Shown one piece after another: positions 16,421 to 24,813 of a stretch of DNA of 64,000 nt (its first letter is position 1; every line of letters starts with the position of its first letter). This stretch comes from Pseudomonas putida (GTDB lineage Bacteria > Pseudomonadota > Gammaproteobacteria > Pseudomonadales > Pseudomonadaceae). Below the pieces are notes generated by a model. That model was not told the DNA's origin and did not search any database. It worked only from the letters and a program-made list of their open reading frames with translations. The DNA is taken from assembly GCF_028682395.1 (NCBI RefSeq), contig NZ_JANHLC010000008.1:1-64000 (forward strand). Reading direction: 5' to 3'. The position numbers and the translations under genes are program-made.

Positions 16421-18241
16421 ATGAGCGAACAACAGATACTGCTGACCCTGGGTGGCATCGGCCTGGTCGCCCTCGCCTGCCAGTGGCTGGCCTGGCGTAT
16501 CAAGCTGCCCGCCATTCTCTTTCTGCTGCTCAGCGGCATCGTGCTGGGCCCCGTACTGGGCTGGCTCGACCCCCAGGAAATGTTCGGGCCGTTGCTGATG
16601 CCCCTGGTTTCGCTGGCGGTCGCACTGATCCTGTTCGAGGGCAGCCTGACCCTGCAACTGTCCGAATGGCAGGAAATCGGCAGCGTGGTCAAACGCCTGG
16701 TCACCCTCGGCGCCCTCTCGACCTGGGCGGTGATTACCCTGGCCACCCACTGGCTGCTGGACTTCGATTGGATGCTCGCCCTGCTTTTCGGCACGCTGAC
16801 CCTGGTCACCGGGCCCACGGTCATTGCGCCGATGCTGCGGGTCGTACGCCCCCGCGCGTCCATCGCCACTATCCTGCGCTGGGAGGGCATTGTCATCGAC
16901 CCGATTGGCGCCCTGCTCGCGGTGGTGGTCTACAGCTTTATCATCGCCAACGCCTCGGGCGCCGGCTTGAGCCACAGCCTGCTGACCTTCGCCGGGGTGA
17001 TTGTCTGCGGCAGCGGCTTCGGGATCGCCGGCGGCTGGCTGCTGGGCCAGGTGATACGCCATCAATGGCTGCCCGAGTACCTGCACAACCTGGCGACGCT
17101 GGCGGCGGTGCTGGGGATCTTTGTCCTGTCCAACCAGGTCATGCATGAATCAGGACTCCTGGCCGTGACCCTGATGGGTATGTGGTTGGCCAATATGCCG
17201 GGAGTCGATGTCCGCGACATCCTCAACTTCAAGGAAAACCTCAGCGTCCTGCTGATTTCCGGGCTGTTTATCCTGCTTGCAGCGCGGCTCGACCTGGACG
17301 CCCTGATCGGCCTGGGACCGGTGGTGCTGCTCTTGCTGTTGATCATCCAACTGATTGCCCGGCCATTGACCGTGGCCCTTTCAACCTTTGGTTCGAATCT
17401 GAACTGGCGCGAGCGGACCCTGCTGGCCTGGGTAGCCCCACGGGGGATTGTCGCAGCGGCGGTCTCGGCCATTTTCGCCCTGCGCCTGCACGAAGCCGGT
17501 CATGAAGGCGCGCTGCTGCTGGTGCCGCTGACCTTCGCGGTGATTATCGGCACCGTTGTCCTGCAAAGCGCGACCGCTCGCCCCCTTGCGCGGCTGTTGA
17601 AAGTCGCGGAACCGGCGCCCAGTGGCTTTCTGATCGTCGGTGCCAACGGCCTGGCCCGCACACTGGGCAAAGCCCTGCAACAGCTGGGCAGTCGCGTCCT
17701 GCTCACCGACTCCAACTGGGAAAATATTCGCGCCGCCCGCATGGACGGCCTGCCGACCTACTTTGGCAACCCGGCCTCGCAACACGCCGAGGTCCACCTC
17801 GACCTCGTCGGGCTCGGCCATCTACTGGCACTGTCGCCCGCCGGCGAACTCAACACGCTGGCGTGCATACGTTTTCGCCATGATTTCGGCCAGAAACGGC
17901 TGTTCACCCTGGCCAGCGGCCTGGAGAAAAGGCGCTCGGACAAACACCGCGCCAGCCACGAGCACCGTGGTCGGCCCCTGGGCAAGCAGGCCTTGACCTA
18001 TGCCCAACTGGCCGGCCTGCTCAATAAAGGCGCCGAGCTGTACAGCACCACGCTCACCGAGAACTTCAATTGGGAGGACTACCAGGCACTGCATGGCGAA
18101 CGGGCAATACTGCTGTTTGCCCGGGATCTGCAAGGCTGGGTGCATGTGATCACCCCGGAAACGGAGCTGACGCCCCAGGCCGGATGGACTGTACTGGCGC
18201 TGATTCAGCAAGCCCCCGAGTCCGGCGAACCGCCACTCTAG
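16421..18241 (+). CDS. CPA1-family Na+/H+ antiporter with C-terminal nucleotide-binding domain
   Basis: A 606-residue inner-membrane protein. About 12 helices fill residues 5-395, with the NhaP-type segment LTLVTGPTVIAPMLR and EGIVIDPIGALLAVVV carrying the acidic ion-binding residues. Residues 400-520 form a TrkA-N/RCK-like domain (GFLIVGANGLARTLGKALQQLGSRVLLTD), suggesting gating by a nucleotide, and a further soluble tail follows. It should exchange Na+ or K+ for H+ in pH and osmotic homeostasis. Its TAG stop shares a CTAG palindrome with the TAG stop of the convergent thioesterase gene. Confidence 0.9.
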   Translation: MSEQQILLTLGGIGLVALACQWLAWRIKLPAILFLLLSGIVLGPVLGWLDPQEMFGPLLMPLVSLAVALILFEGSLTLQLSEWQEIGSVVKRLVTLGALSTWAVITLATHWLLDFDWMLALLFGTLTLVTGPTVIAPMLRVVRPRASIATILRWEGIVIDPIGALLAVVVYSFIIANASGAGLSHSLLTFAGVIVCGSGFGIAGGWLLGQVIRHQWLPEYLHNLATLAAVLGIFVLSNQVMHESGLLAVTLMGMWLANMPGVDVRDILNFKENLSVLLISGLFILLAARLDLDALIGLGPVVLLLLLIIQLIARPLTVALSTFGSNLNWRERTLLAWVAPRGIVAAAVSAIFALRLHEAGHEGALLLVPLTFAVIIGTVVLQSATARPLARLLKVAEPAPSGFLIVGANGLARTLGKALQQLGSRVLLTDSNWENIRAARMDGLPTYFGNPASQHAEVHLDLVGLGHLLALSPAGELNTLACIRFRHDFGQKRLFTLASGLEKRRSDKHRASHEHRGRPLGKQALTYAQLAGLLNKGAELYSTTLTENFNWEDYQALHGERAILLFARDLQGWVHVITPETELTPQAGWTVLALIQQAPESGEPPL

Positions 18242-18651
18242 GCGTCGTAGCCCGGCAGCACCGGGACCGGACGCTTGTCATCGTCGATGGCCACAAAACT
18301 GAACAGGCCATGGATGGCCTTGTCCCGACCATCCTGGCTCATGCTTTCGACGAAGACCTCGACTTCGACCTTGAGGCTGGTCCGGCCCACTTTAACCACT
18401 CGCCCTACCAGCTCGACGATCGAGCCGGCCGGGATCGGGTGGTTGAAGTCGATACGGTCGGTCGAGACCGTGACCAGGGGCAGACGGCAAAACCGGGTGG
18501 CCGTGATAAAGGACACTTCATCCATCCAGGCCAGGGCCGTGCCGCCGAACAGGGTGTTGTGATGGTTGGTGGTCGGCGGGAAGACCGCCTTGGTGACGCG
18601 GGTCACCGATAACTCGGTACGACGCTGGATTTCTTGCTCGCGGGAACTCAT
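18238..18651 (-). CDS. Acyl-CoA thioesterase (YciA-like hotdog)
   Basis: A 137-residue single-hotdog thioesterase. The motif HNTLFGGTALAWMDE (around residues 31-45) holds the catalytic Asp/Glu helix of the YciA/BACH group, and VSTDRIDFNHPIPAGSIVEL follows as expected. It hydrolyses short- to medium-chain acyl-CoA in the cytoplasm, probably as a hexamer. It lies downstream of the rplS terminator, so it has its own promoter somewhere in the 92-base gap or depends on read-through. The 3' end overlaps the antiporter gene by 4 bases. Confidence 0.88.
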   Translation of the reverse strand: MSSREQEIQRRTELSVTRVTKAVFPPTTNHHNTLFGGTALAWMDEVSFITATRFCRLPLVTVSTDRIDFNHPIPAGSIVELVGRVVKVGRTSLKVEVEVFVESMSQDGRDKAIHGLFSFVAIDDDKRPVPVLPGYDA

Positions 18652-18695
18652 GGGAATCGATTGCCTGAAACGTTACATACAAAAATGACGGAAAC

Positions 18696-18723
18696 AAAAA
18701 AGCAGCCCGTAGGCTGCTTTTTT
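18696..18723 (-). terminator. Rho-independent terminator of the rpsP-rplS operon
   Basis: AGCAGCC and GGCTGCT form the stem, flanked by AAAAA on one side and TTTTTT on the other, about 20 bases after the rplS stop. On the minus strand the U-tract has six residues. Confidence 0.9.
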
Positions 18724-18743
18724 CTGCATCGTAAAAACTGAAC

Positions 18744-19094
18744 TTAAGACAGTTTTTCTTTGATGCGAGCTGCTTTACCCGACAGGTCGCGCAGGTAGTA
18801 CAGCTTGGCTTTACGCACGTCACCACGGCGCTTAACGGCCATGCTGTCGATTTGCGGGCTGTAGGTCTGGAAAGTACGCTCTACGCCAACGCCGTTGGAG
18901 ATTTTACGAACAGTGAAAGCACTGTTCACACCACGGTTACGCTTGGCAATTACCACGCCTTCAAACGCCTGCAGACGCGAACGGTCGCCTTCCTTCACTT
19001 TCACCTGAACGACAATGGTGTCGCCCGGGGCAAAGGGAGGGATCTCTTTGGTCATCTGCTCTGCTTCGAGTGCAAGGATGATTTTGTTGGTCAT
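18744..19094 (-). CDS. rplS: 50S ribosomal protein L19
   Basis: A 116-residue ribosomal protein at the 30S/50S interface. FAPGDTIVVQVKVKEGDRSRLQAFEGVVIAKRNRG (given here in part) is the family core, then VRKISNGVGVERTFQTYSP. Last gene of rpsP-rimM-trmD-rplS, 45 bases after trmD and directly before a strong terminator. Confidence 0.97.
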   Translation of the reverse strand: MTNKIILALEAEQMTKEIPPFAPGDTIVVQVKVKEGDRSRLQAFEGVVIAKRNRGVNSAFTVRKISNGVGVERTFQTYSPQIDSMAVKRRGDVRKAKLYYLRDLSGKAARIKEKLS

Positions 19095-19139
19095 GCTGTG
19101 CTCCTAAGGTAAATCGTCTGACTTACCATCGATACGTTG

Positions 19140-19892
19140 TTAACTATCGTCCCGCTCGCGGATGTATTCCTCGAGCAGCTTCTTCTCTTCTCCAGAAAGC
19201 GAGCGGCTTTCCAGAAGATCGGCGCGTCGTTCATAGGTCCGCCCGAGGGACTGCTGTAAACGCCAACGCCGGATGTGTGCGTGATTGCCGCTTAGCAATA
19301 CGTCGGGAACACGCTGATCCGCATACACCTCCGGTCGGGTGTAGTGCGGGCAATCCAGCAAACCATCCGTAAAGGAATCTTCCTCCGCGGAGTCCGCATG
19401 CCCTAAAGCTCCGGGCAGCAGTCGTGTAACCGCATCTATCAGGACCATCGCCGGCAGCTCGCCGCCAGACAGGACATAGTCCCCAATCGACCACTCTTCA
19501 TCGACATGAGCATCAATAAAACGCTCGTCAATGCCTTCATAGCGACCGGCAATCAGGATTAATGCTTCCAGATTCGCCAACTCGCGTACCGCCGACTGAT
19601 TCAGCTGACGGCCTTGAGGGGACAGGTAAATTACCTTCGCCTTCTCCCCGGCGGCTGCCTTGGCCTGAACCAATGCATCTTCCAGGGGCTTGATCTTCAT
19701 CACCATGCCCGGACCACCGCCAAATGGGCGATCATCCACAGTGTGATGTCGATCCGTCGTGTAGTCTCGCGGGTTCCAACAGGTGAGCTGCAAGAGCCCC
19801 TGTTTCACCGCCCGACTGGTGATGCCGTACTCGCTGATGGCGGAAAACATCTCGGGAAACAAACTGATCACTTCTACGCGCAAATTAGCCAC
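19140..19892 (-). CDS. trmD: tRNA (guanine-37-N1)-methyltransferase TrmD
   Basis: A 250-residue SPOUT methyltransferase making m1G37 in tRNAs with G36, which prevents frameshifting. VEVISLFPEMFSAISEYGITSRA begins the family; the trefoil-knot SAM site lies in LIAGRYEGIDERF and SIGDYVLSGGELPA. I chose the GTG start, 2 bases after the rimM TAA; any upstream in-frame start would overlap rimM and lengthen the protein beyond the family. The near contact with rimM suggests translational coupling. Confidence 0.96.
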   Translation of the reverse strand: MANLRVEVISLFPEMFSAISEYGITSRAVKQGLLQLTCWNPRDYTTDRHHTVDDRPFGGGPGMVMKIKPLEDALVQAKAAAGEKAKVIYLSPQGRQLNQSAVRELANLEALILIAGRYEGIDERFIDAHVDEEWSIGDYVLSGGELPAMVLIDAVTRLLPGALGHADSAEEDSFTDGLLDCPHYTRPEVYADQRVPDVLLSGNHAHIRRWRLQQSLGRTYERRADLLESRSLSGEEKKLLEEYIRERDDS

Positions 19893-19894
19893 GC

Positions 19895-20431
19895 TTAGAA
19901 GTCCGCATCCCATTCCACCTTCATCTCGCCTGCGGCCAGGTCGACAGCCAACACGCATTGCTCGGTATACGGCAACAGGCGTTCGCGATCATCCAGGCTG
20001 CCAGCGCAAGGCTTGACCACCATTACATCATTGGCGCCGGTTTCCAGAAGATGATCGATCTTCCCGAGCAATTGCCCGAGTTGGTCAATAACCTTCAGAC
20101 CTTCAAGCTGGTACCAGTAGTACTCGCCGTCGGTCAATTCAGGGAACAGGTTGCGCGGCACGCAGATCTCATAACCGGCCAGAAGACGAGCTTCTTCACG
20201 ATCATCGAGACCCTTGAGCTTTGCGACCAGGAATTTGTCATTCCCGCGTCCGCTGACCAGCTCAACCTGTTTCACGCTACCTTCGCGCTTGAGCGTCCAG
20301 GTTTTGTAGTCCAACAGGTTTTTAATTGGATCAGTAAAGGAATAAACCTTCACTTCGCCGCGAACGCCGTGAACAGAGTAGATTTTGCCGATAACGATCA
20401 AATCATCAGCAGGAGCAGGCGTCGCGTTCAT
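19895..20431 (-). CDS. rimM: 16S rRNA maturation factor RimM
   Basis: A 178-residue factor for maturation of the 30S head, binding ribosomal protein S19. The N-terminal RimM domain begins DLIVIGKIYSVHGVRGEVKVYSFTD, and the C-terminal PRC barrel contains DGEYYWYQLEGLKV. It lies 5 bases after rpsP and 2 before trmD, within the usual ribosomal operon. Confidence 0.96.
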   Translation of the reverse strand: MNATPAPADDLIVIGKIYSVHGVRGEVKVYSFTDPIKNLLDYKTWTLKREGSVKQVELVSGRGNDKFLVAKLKGLDDREEARLLAGYEICVPRNLFPELTDGEYYWYQLEGLKVIDQLGQLLGKIDHLLETGANDVMVVKPCAGSLDDRERLLPYTEQCVLAVDLAAGEMKVEWDADF

Positions 20432-20436
20432 AGGCT

Positions 20437-20688
20437 TCAGGCTGCAGCCTTAGCCGATTCCTTCAGCAACTGAGCAACGCGCTCAGAAGGCTGTGCACCA
20501 ACGCTCAGCCAGTAGGCTACGCGCTCTTGGTTCACGGACAGGCGGACTTCTTGACCACGAGCGATCGGGTTGAAGAAGCCAACTTGTTCTTTGTGCGAAC
20601 CGTCGCGTGGGTTGCGGCTGTCGGTCACGGTCAAGTGGTAAAACGGGCGCTTTTTGGAGCCGCCAAGGGCAAGACGGATTGTTAGCAT
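20437..20688 (-). CDS. rpsP: 30S ribosomal protein S16
   Basis: An 83-residue ribosomal protein. The start MLTIRLALGGSKKRPFYHL and RNPRDGSHKEQVGFFNP are diagnostic of S16. It is the first gene of the rpsP-rimM-trmD-rplS operon and has a good sigma-70 promoter about 70 bases upstream. Confidence 0.97.
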   Translation of the reverse strand: MLTIRLALGGSKKRPFYHLTVTDSRNPRDGSHKEQVGFFNPIARGQEVRLSVNQERVAYWLSVGAQPSERVAQLLKESAKAAA

Positions 20689-20760
20689 GTGAACATCGTT
20701 CCTGTAGTCGGTGCTGCAAATCTAAATGCACAGCGGGCATGGGTGCCCGAAAGGCCGCAT

Positions 20761-20788
20761 ATTCTAAGGAATATCCGGACTTTTGCAA
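20761..20788 (-). promoter_or_regulatory. Sigma-70 promoter of the rpsP operon
   Basis: On the minus strand TTGCAA (20783-20788) and TAGAAT (20761-20766) are spaced by 16 bases. Transcription would begin near 20754, leaving a leader of about 65 bases before rpsP. Confidence 0.6.
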
Positions 20789-20890
20789 ATGCCTTTTTCC
20801 GGCGCCTGGCGCCATATCATCGAGACTTGCTATAGAGCCGTCGTTCAAAACGGCCAGTCAGCTCCCACGCAATGCGGGTTTGCTGGAGAT

Positions 20891-20929
20891 CCCACGTCCC
20901 TGTGGGCAAGGCGATAACCTTCTATCGCC
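20891..20929 (-). terminator. Two hairpins after ffh
   Basis: GGCGATA/TATCGCC (20910-20929, 6-base loop) and CCCAC/GTGGG (20891-20906) follow the ffh stop closely on the minus strand. Neither has a U-tract, so termination may be partial or Rho-dependent. Confidence 0.45.
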
Positions 20930-20937
20930 TGAATTCC

Positions 20938-22314
20938 TTACATCTTTGGCATACCGCCGCCGGGCAACATTCCGCCCATGCCGCGCATCATTTTGGCCAT
21001 TCCGCCCTTGGCGGAGAATTTCTTCATCATCTTCTGCATCTGCTTGTGCTGCTTAATCAAGCGTCCGATGTCCTGCACCTGGGTGCCGGAGCCCATGGCG
21101 ATCCGACGCTTGCGCGAACCGCTGATCAGCTCAGGGTCACGCCGCTCGGCCGGGGTCATGGAGTTGATGATGGCTTCCATCTGCTTGAACTGCTTCTCTG
21201 CCGCACCCTGGGCATTGCCCATCTGCGCCAGGTTCACACCACCGATATTGGGCAGTTTGTCCATCAGGCCGCCAAGGCCGCCCATGTTTTTCATCTGCTG
21301 CAACTGGTCGCGGAAGTCCTCGAGGTCGAAGCCCTTGCCCTTCTTGAGCTTCTTGGCCAGTTTGTCGGCCTTTTCCTTGTCGAGGGTCTGCTCGGCCTGT
21401 TCGATCAGGCTGAGCACGTCCCCCATACCCAGGATCCGCGAAGCAATTCGCTCAGGGTGGAAAGGCTCGAGGGCTTCGGTCTTCTCGCCCATACCGATGA
21501 ACTTGATCGGCTTGCCGGTGATCGCGCGTACCGACAGCGCGGCACCGCCACGGGCATCGCCGTCGACCTTGGTCAGGATCACCCCGGTCAATGGCAGCGC
21601 ATCGCCAAAAGCCTTGGCCGTATTGGCGGCATCCTGGCCGGTCATGGCATCGACCACGAACAGCGTTTCCACCGGCTTGATCGCCGCGTGCAACTGCTGG
21701 ATCTCGCCCATCATCTCGGCATCGATATGCAGACGACCGGCGGTGTCGACGATGACCACGTCGATAAACTTGAGCTTGGCTTCTTTAATAGCCGCTTCGG
21801 CGATCGCCACCGGCTTCTGGCTGATATCGGACGGGAAGAACGTCACGCCGATGTCGTTCGCCAGGGTTTCCAGCTGCTTGATGGCGGCCGGACGGTAAAC
21901 GTCCGCCGAAACCACCATCACGCTTTTCTTCTTGCGCTCTTTAAGGAAGCGCGCCAGCTTGCCGGCGGTGGTGGTCTTGCCCGCACCTTGCAGACCGGCC
22001 ATCAACACCACGGCAGGCGGAACGGCACTCAGATTGAGGTCTTCGTTGGCCGCGCCCATCAGGCTCTCGAGCTCGGCCTGGACGATCTTCACGAAGGCCT
22101 GGCCCGGCGTCAGGCTGCGCGACACCTCGGTGCCGACAGCGCGCTCCTTGACCGCATTGACGAAGTCTTTCACCACCGGCAGGGCGACGTCAGCCTCGAG
22201 CAACGCCATGCGCACTTCGCGCAGGGTGTCTTTGATATTGTCTTCGGTCAGCTTGGCCTTGCCGGTGACATGGCGCAGCGTCTGCGAGAGACGGTCGGTT
22301 AGGTTTTCAAACAT
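20938..22314 (-). CDS. ffh: Signal recognition particle protein Ffh
   Basis: A 458-residue GTPase that, with 4.5S RNA, delivers nascent inner-membrane proteins to FtsY. It has an N domain (about 1-90), a G domain with the P-loop GLQGAGKTT near residue 106 and DTAGRLHID, and a methionine-rich M domain ending in GGMAKMMRGMGGMLPGG. MFENLTDRLS is the start; a longer in-frame reading would precede the likely promoter. The 4.5S RNA gene is not nearby. Confidence 0.97.
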   Translation of the reverse strand: MFENLTDRLSQTLRHVTGKAKLTEDNIKDTLREVRMALLEADVALPVVKDFVNAVKERAVGTEVSRSLTPGQAFVKIVQAELESLMGAANEDLNLSAVPPAVVLMAGLQGAGKTTTAGKLARFLKERKKKSVMVVSADVYRPAAIKQLETLANDIGVTFFPSDISQKPVAIAEAAIKEAKLKFIDVVIVDTAGRLHIDAEMMGEIQQLHAAIKPVETLFVVDAMTGQDAANTAKAFGDALPLTGVILTKVDGDARGGAALSVRAITGKPIKFIGMGEKTEALEPFHPERIASRILGMGDVLSLIEQAEQTLDKEKADKLAKKLKKGKGFDLEDFRDQLQQMKNMGGLGGLMDKLPNIGGVNLAQMGNAQGAAEKQFKQMEAIINSMTPAERRDPELISGSRKRRIAMGSGTQVQDIGRLIKQHKQMQKMMKKFSAKGGMAKMMRGMGGMLPGGGMPKM

Positions 22315-22410
22315 GCGCGATCCTTTAAGGCCCTGAATTGACCGAGGTAGGGGCCGCCCGGCGGCGAAAAAAACAGCGCCCGGCGAGCCTGCGGCGTGGG
22401 CAGGTCGCGG

Positions 22411-22416
22411 ATTATA
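22411..22416 (-). promoter_or_regulatory. Possible -10 box for ffh
   Basis: A perfect TATAAT on the minus strand lies about 97 bases before the ffh start. The matching -35 position (TGGGCG) is poor, so this is a candidate only. Confidence 0.4.
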
Positions 22417-22524
22417 GCGAAGACTGCGCGTCGCGCCCACCTCGGCTGTCTGGTGCCATGGCCTTTCGTGGAACGGCGGTTGTATGCCAAACTCAGGGCC
22501 TTTCGGGTCCGCCTAACAGGATTT

Positions 22525-23337
22525 ATGCTCCCCTTGTCACCCAGCCTGCTTATCAGTCTCGTCGCCGCCTGCCTTTACGCCGCCGCGACCCTTTATCAAG
22601 GCTCGCGCCTACGCCTGGGCACCAAGGCCAACAAACGCCTGCTGGTCGGGCTGGGCATCGGTGCCGTGCTGATCCATGCCGCCAGCCTTTATACCCACCT
22701 GATCACGCCACTTGGCCTGGCAATGGACTTTTTCAGCGCGGCCAGCCTGATCGCGGCGGCGGTCATTGCCCTGACCCTGCTGGCCTGCGCGCGCATCCCG
22801 GTGGAGAATCTGCTCCTGCTCCTGTTCCCGCTCGGGCTACTGACCGTGCTGCTGGCGCAGTTCGCCCCGGCCGGCACCGTGCAGATCATCGATGAAGCCC
22901 CCGGCATCCTGGCCCATATCCTGTTGTCGATCCTGGCCTACGGTATGTTCACCATTGCGGTGTTCCAGGCGCTGCTACTGCTTTTGCAAGACCATCAACT
23001 CAAGCACAAGCACCCCTCGGGACTGATCCGCAACTTCCCGCCCCTGCAAACCATGGAAAGCCTGCTGTTCGGCTTCCTCTGGGCCGGCTGGACGCTGCTG
23101 TCGCTGTCGCTGATCTCCGGCTGGCTGTTCGTCGAGAACCTGTTCGCCCAGCACCTTGTCCACAAGACCCTGCTGGCCTGCCTGGCCTGGTTCGTCTTCA
23201 GCGTGCTGCTGTGGGGGCGTAGCCGCCTCGGCTGGCGCGGACACAAGGCGATCCGCTGGACCCTCGCCGGCTTCTGCCTGCTGATGCTGGCCTATTTCGG
23301 CAGCAAGCTGGTTCGCGAATACATCCTGCACATCTAA
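22525..23337 (+). CDS. CcsA/YpjD-like cytochrome c assembly family membrane protein
   Basis: A 270-residue protein with about eight transmembrane helices, matching the CcsA/CcmC-like family beside ffh in many proteobacteria. C-terminal GWRGHKAIRWTLAGF is typical. I do not see a clear tryptophan-rich WWD haem motif, so a haem-handling role is uncertain. MLPLSPSLLISL is chosen as the start because the upstream in-frame extension is basic, non-hydrophobic and covers the divergent ffh promoter. It is followed 12 bases later by the CNNM-type gene, probably co-transcribed. Confidence 0.85.
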   Translation: MLPLSPSLLISLVAACLYAAATLYQGSRLRLGTKANKRLLVGLGIGAVLIHAASLYTHLITPLGLAMDFFSAASLIAAAVIALTLLACARIPVENLLLLLFPLGLLTVLLAQFAPAGTVQIIDEAPGILAHILLSILAYGMFTIAVFQALLLLLQDHQLKHKHPSGLIRNFPPLQTMESLLFGFLWAGWTLLSLSLISGWLFVENLFAQHLVHKTLLACLAWFVFSVLLWGRSRLGWRGHKAIRWTLAGFCLLMLAYFGSKLVREYILHI

Positions 23338-23349
23338 AGGCCCGAGAAC

Positions 23350-24591
23350 ATGGATAGCTTGCCCACCGGGCCGATGCTCGCCGTATTGGCCCTGCTGATC
23401 GTCTGGTCGGGGCTGTTCACGGCCATCGAAGCCGCCCAGTTGCAATTGATCGGGCAACGTCCCGCTTCTCGTACCCGCGACAAAGCCCCTGCACGCCTGG
23501 GTTTCCCCAAGGAAAGCCTGATTCTGTGCAATACCCTGTGCCGGGTATTGGCGGTGATTATCGCCACCCTGTTGAGCCTGGCCCACTGGGGTGAAAACGG
23601 CCCATTCCTGGCCTGCCTGGCGAGCACACTGGCCTTGCTGCTGCTTGCCGAGTACCTGCCCAGGGCCCTGGCCAATCGCTATCCACAAACCGTTATCAGC
23701 CTGGGCAATGCCCTGCTGGCGATCCCGCTGAAAGTACTGTTCCCCCTGGCCTGGCTGCTCGACGGCCTGGCGCGTCAACTGATTCGCCCACTGCTGCCCA
23801 AAGCCGGCGTCGTTCGCCAGAGTGATCAGCAAACCCTGGACAACCAGGCCGAGGACGACGATCAGGAAGGCGCGGGCAATTCTCCCCACAGCCTGAGTGG
23901 CATCCACGCCCTGGATAACATCACGGTCAACGACATCCTGGTGCCCCGCAGTGAAGTCGACGGAATCAATCTCGATGACCCGATCGAACAGATCATCGAG
24001 CAACTCCGTACGTCCAAACGTACCCGACTGCCAGTCTTCCACAGCGACATCAACCAGGTCGAAGCCGTACTCAACACCCGGCAGATCCGCCACCTGCTAA
24101 CCGATGCCAGCCTGACCAAGGCCGCCCTGCTCGCCGCCTGCCATGAACCCTATTTCGTCCCGGAAAGCACGCCCCTGCACTTGCAGTTGCTGAATTTCCA
24201 CAAGCAGCAGCGTCGCCTGGGCATGGTCGTCGACGAGTACGGCGAAGTGCTTGGCATCGTCACCCTGGAAGATATCCTCGAAGAAATCGTCGGCGAGTTC
24301 GAAGAGGAACACCGCCTCGACAACCCCCATATCCATCCCCAGGTCGACGGTCGTTTTATCATCGATGGCGCCGCCTCGATTCGCGAGCTGAACAAAAGCC
24401 TGGGTTGGCACCTGCCCAGCGACGGCCCGAAGACCCTCAACGGCCTGGTGACCGAGGCGCTGGAAAGCATCCCCGAAAGCGCCGTATGCCTGAAGATCGG
24501 CCGCTACCGCCTGGAAATCCTTGCCACCGAGGAAAATCGTGTCAGCCGCGTTCTGATCTGGCACACCAGCACCCTGCCCAGCGCCGTCTGA
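23350..24591 (+). CDS. CNNM/HlyC-CorC family transporter (DUF21, CBS pair, CorC_HlyC)
   Basis: A 413-residue membrane protein with DUF21 helices in about residues 1-150, a CBS-domain pair in about 190-325 (VNDILVPRSEVDGINLDD and MVVDEYGEVLGIVTLEDILEEIVGEFEEE) and a C-terminal CorC_HlyC domain. This is the YfjD/CorB architecture, linked to Mg2+/Co2+ efflux or homeostasis. The CBS pair probably senses Mg-ATP. It follows the CcsA-like gene closely, an order I recall as conserved next to ffh. Confidence 0.9.
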   Translation: MDSLPTGPMLAVLALLIVWSGLFTAIEAAQLQLIGQRPASRTRDKAPARLGFPKESLILCNTLCRVLAVIIATLLSLAHWGENGPFLACLASTLALLLLAEYLPRALANRYPQTVISLGNALLAIPLKVLFPLAWLLDGLARQLIRPLLPKAGVVRQSDQQTLDNQAEDDDQEGAGNSPHSLSGIHALDNITVNDILVPRSEVDGINLDDPIEQIIEQLRTSKRTRLPVFHSDINQVEAVLNTRQIRHLLTDASLTKAALLAACHEPYFVPESTPLHLQLLNFHKQQRRLGMVVDEYGEVLGIVTLEDILEEIVGEFEEEHRLDNPHIHPQVDGRFIIDGAASIRELNKSLGWHLPSDGPKTLNGLVTEALESIPESAVCLKIGRYRLEILATEENRVSRVLIWHTSTLPSAV

Positions 24592-24606
24592 TCCTGATCC
24601 TGCCCC

Positions 24607-24636
24607 TTGCTCGATAGATAGCACGCTTCCTATAAT
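24607..24636 (+). promoter_or_regulatory. Possible sigma-70 promoter for the MHS transporter gene
   Basis: TTGCTC (24607-24612) and a perfect TATAAT (24631-24636) are spaced by 18 bases. It would give a long leader of about 170 bases before the ATG. Confidence 0.45.
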
Positions 24637-24813
24637 CCCCCTGGCTTACCCAGCTCCGCCGCTTCGCGTGCTACCCGCACCCCGCAAGAACCGGCCCTCG
24701 CTATACCCACGCTTTCGCGGCGGCGACTTCCATCCCGAGTCCCGCCCGCACTCGCCCCACGCTTGACCACAATAATTGGCTCCACTGGAGCACAGACCGT
24801 CAGGGATACCCAC

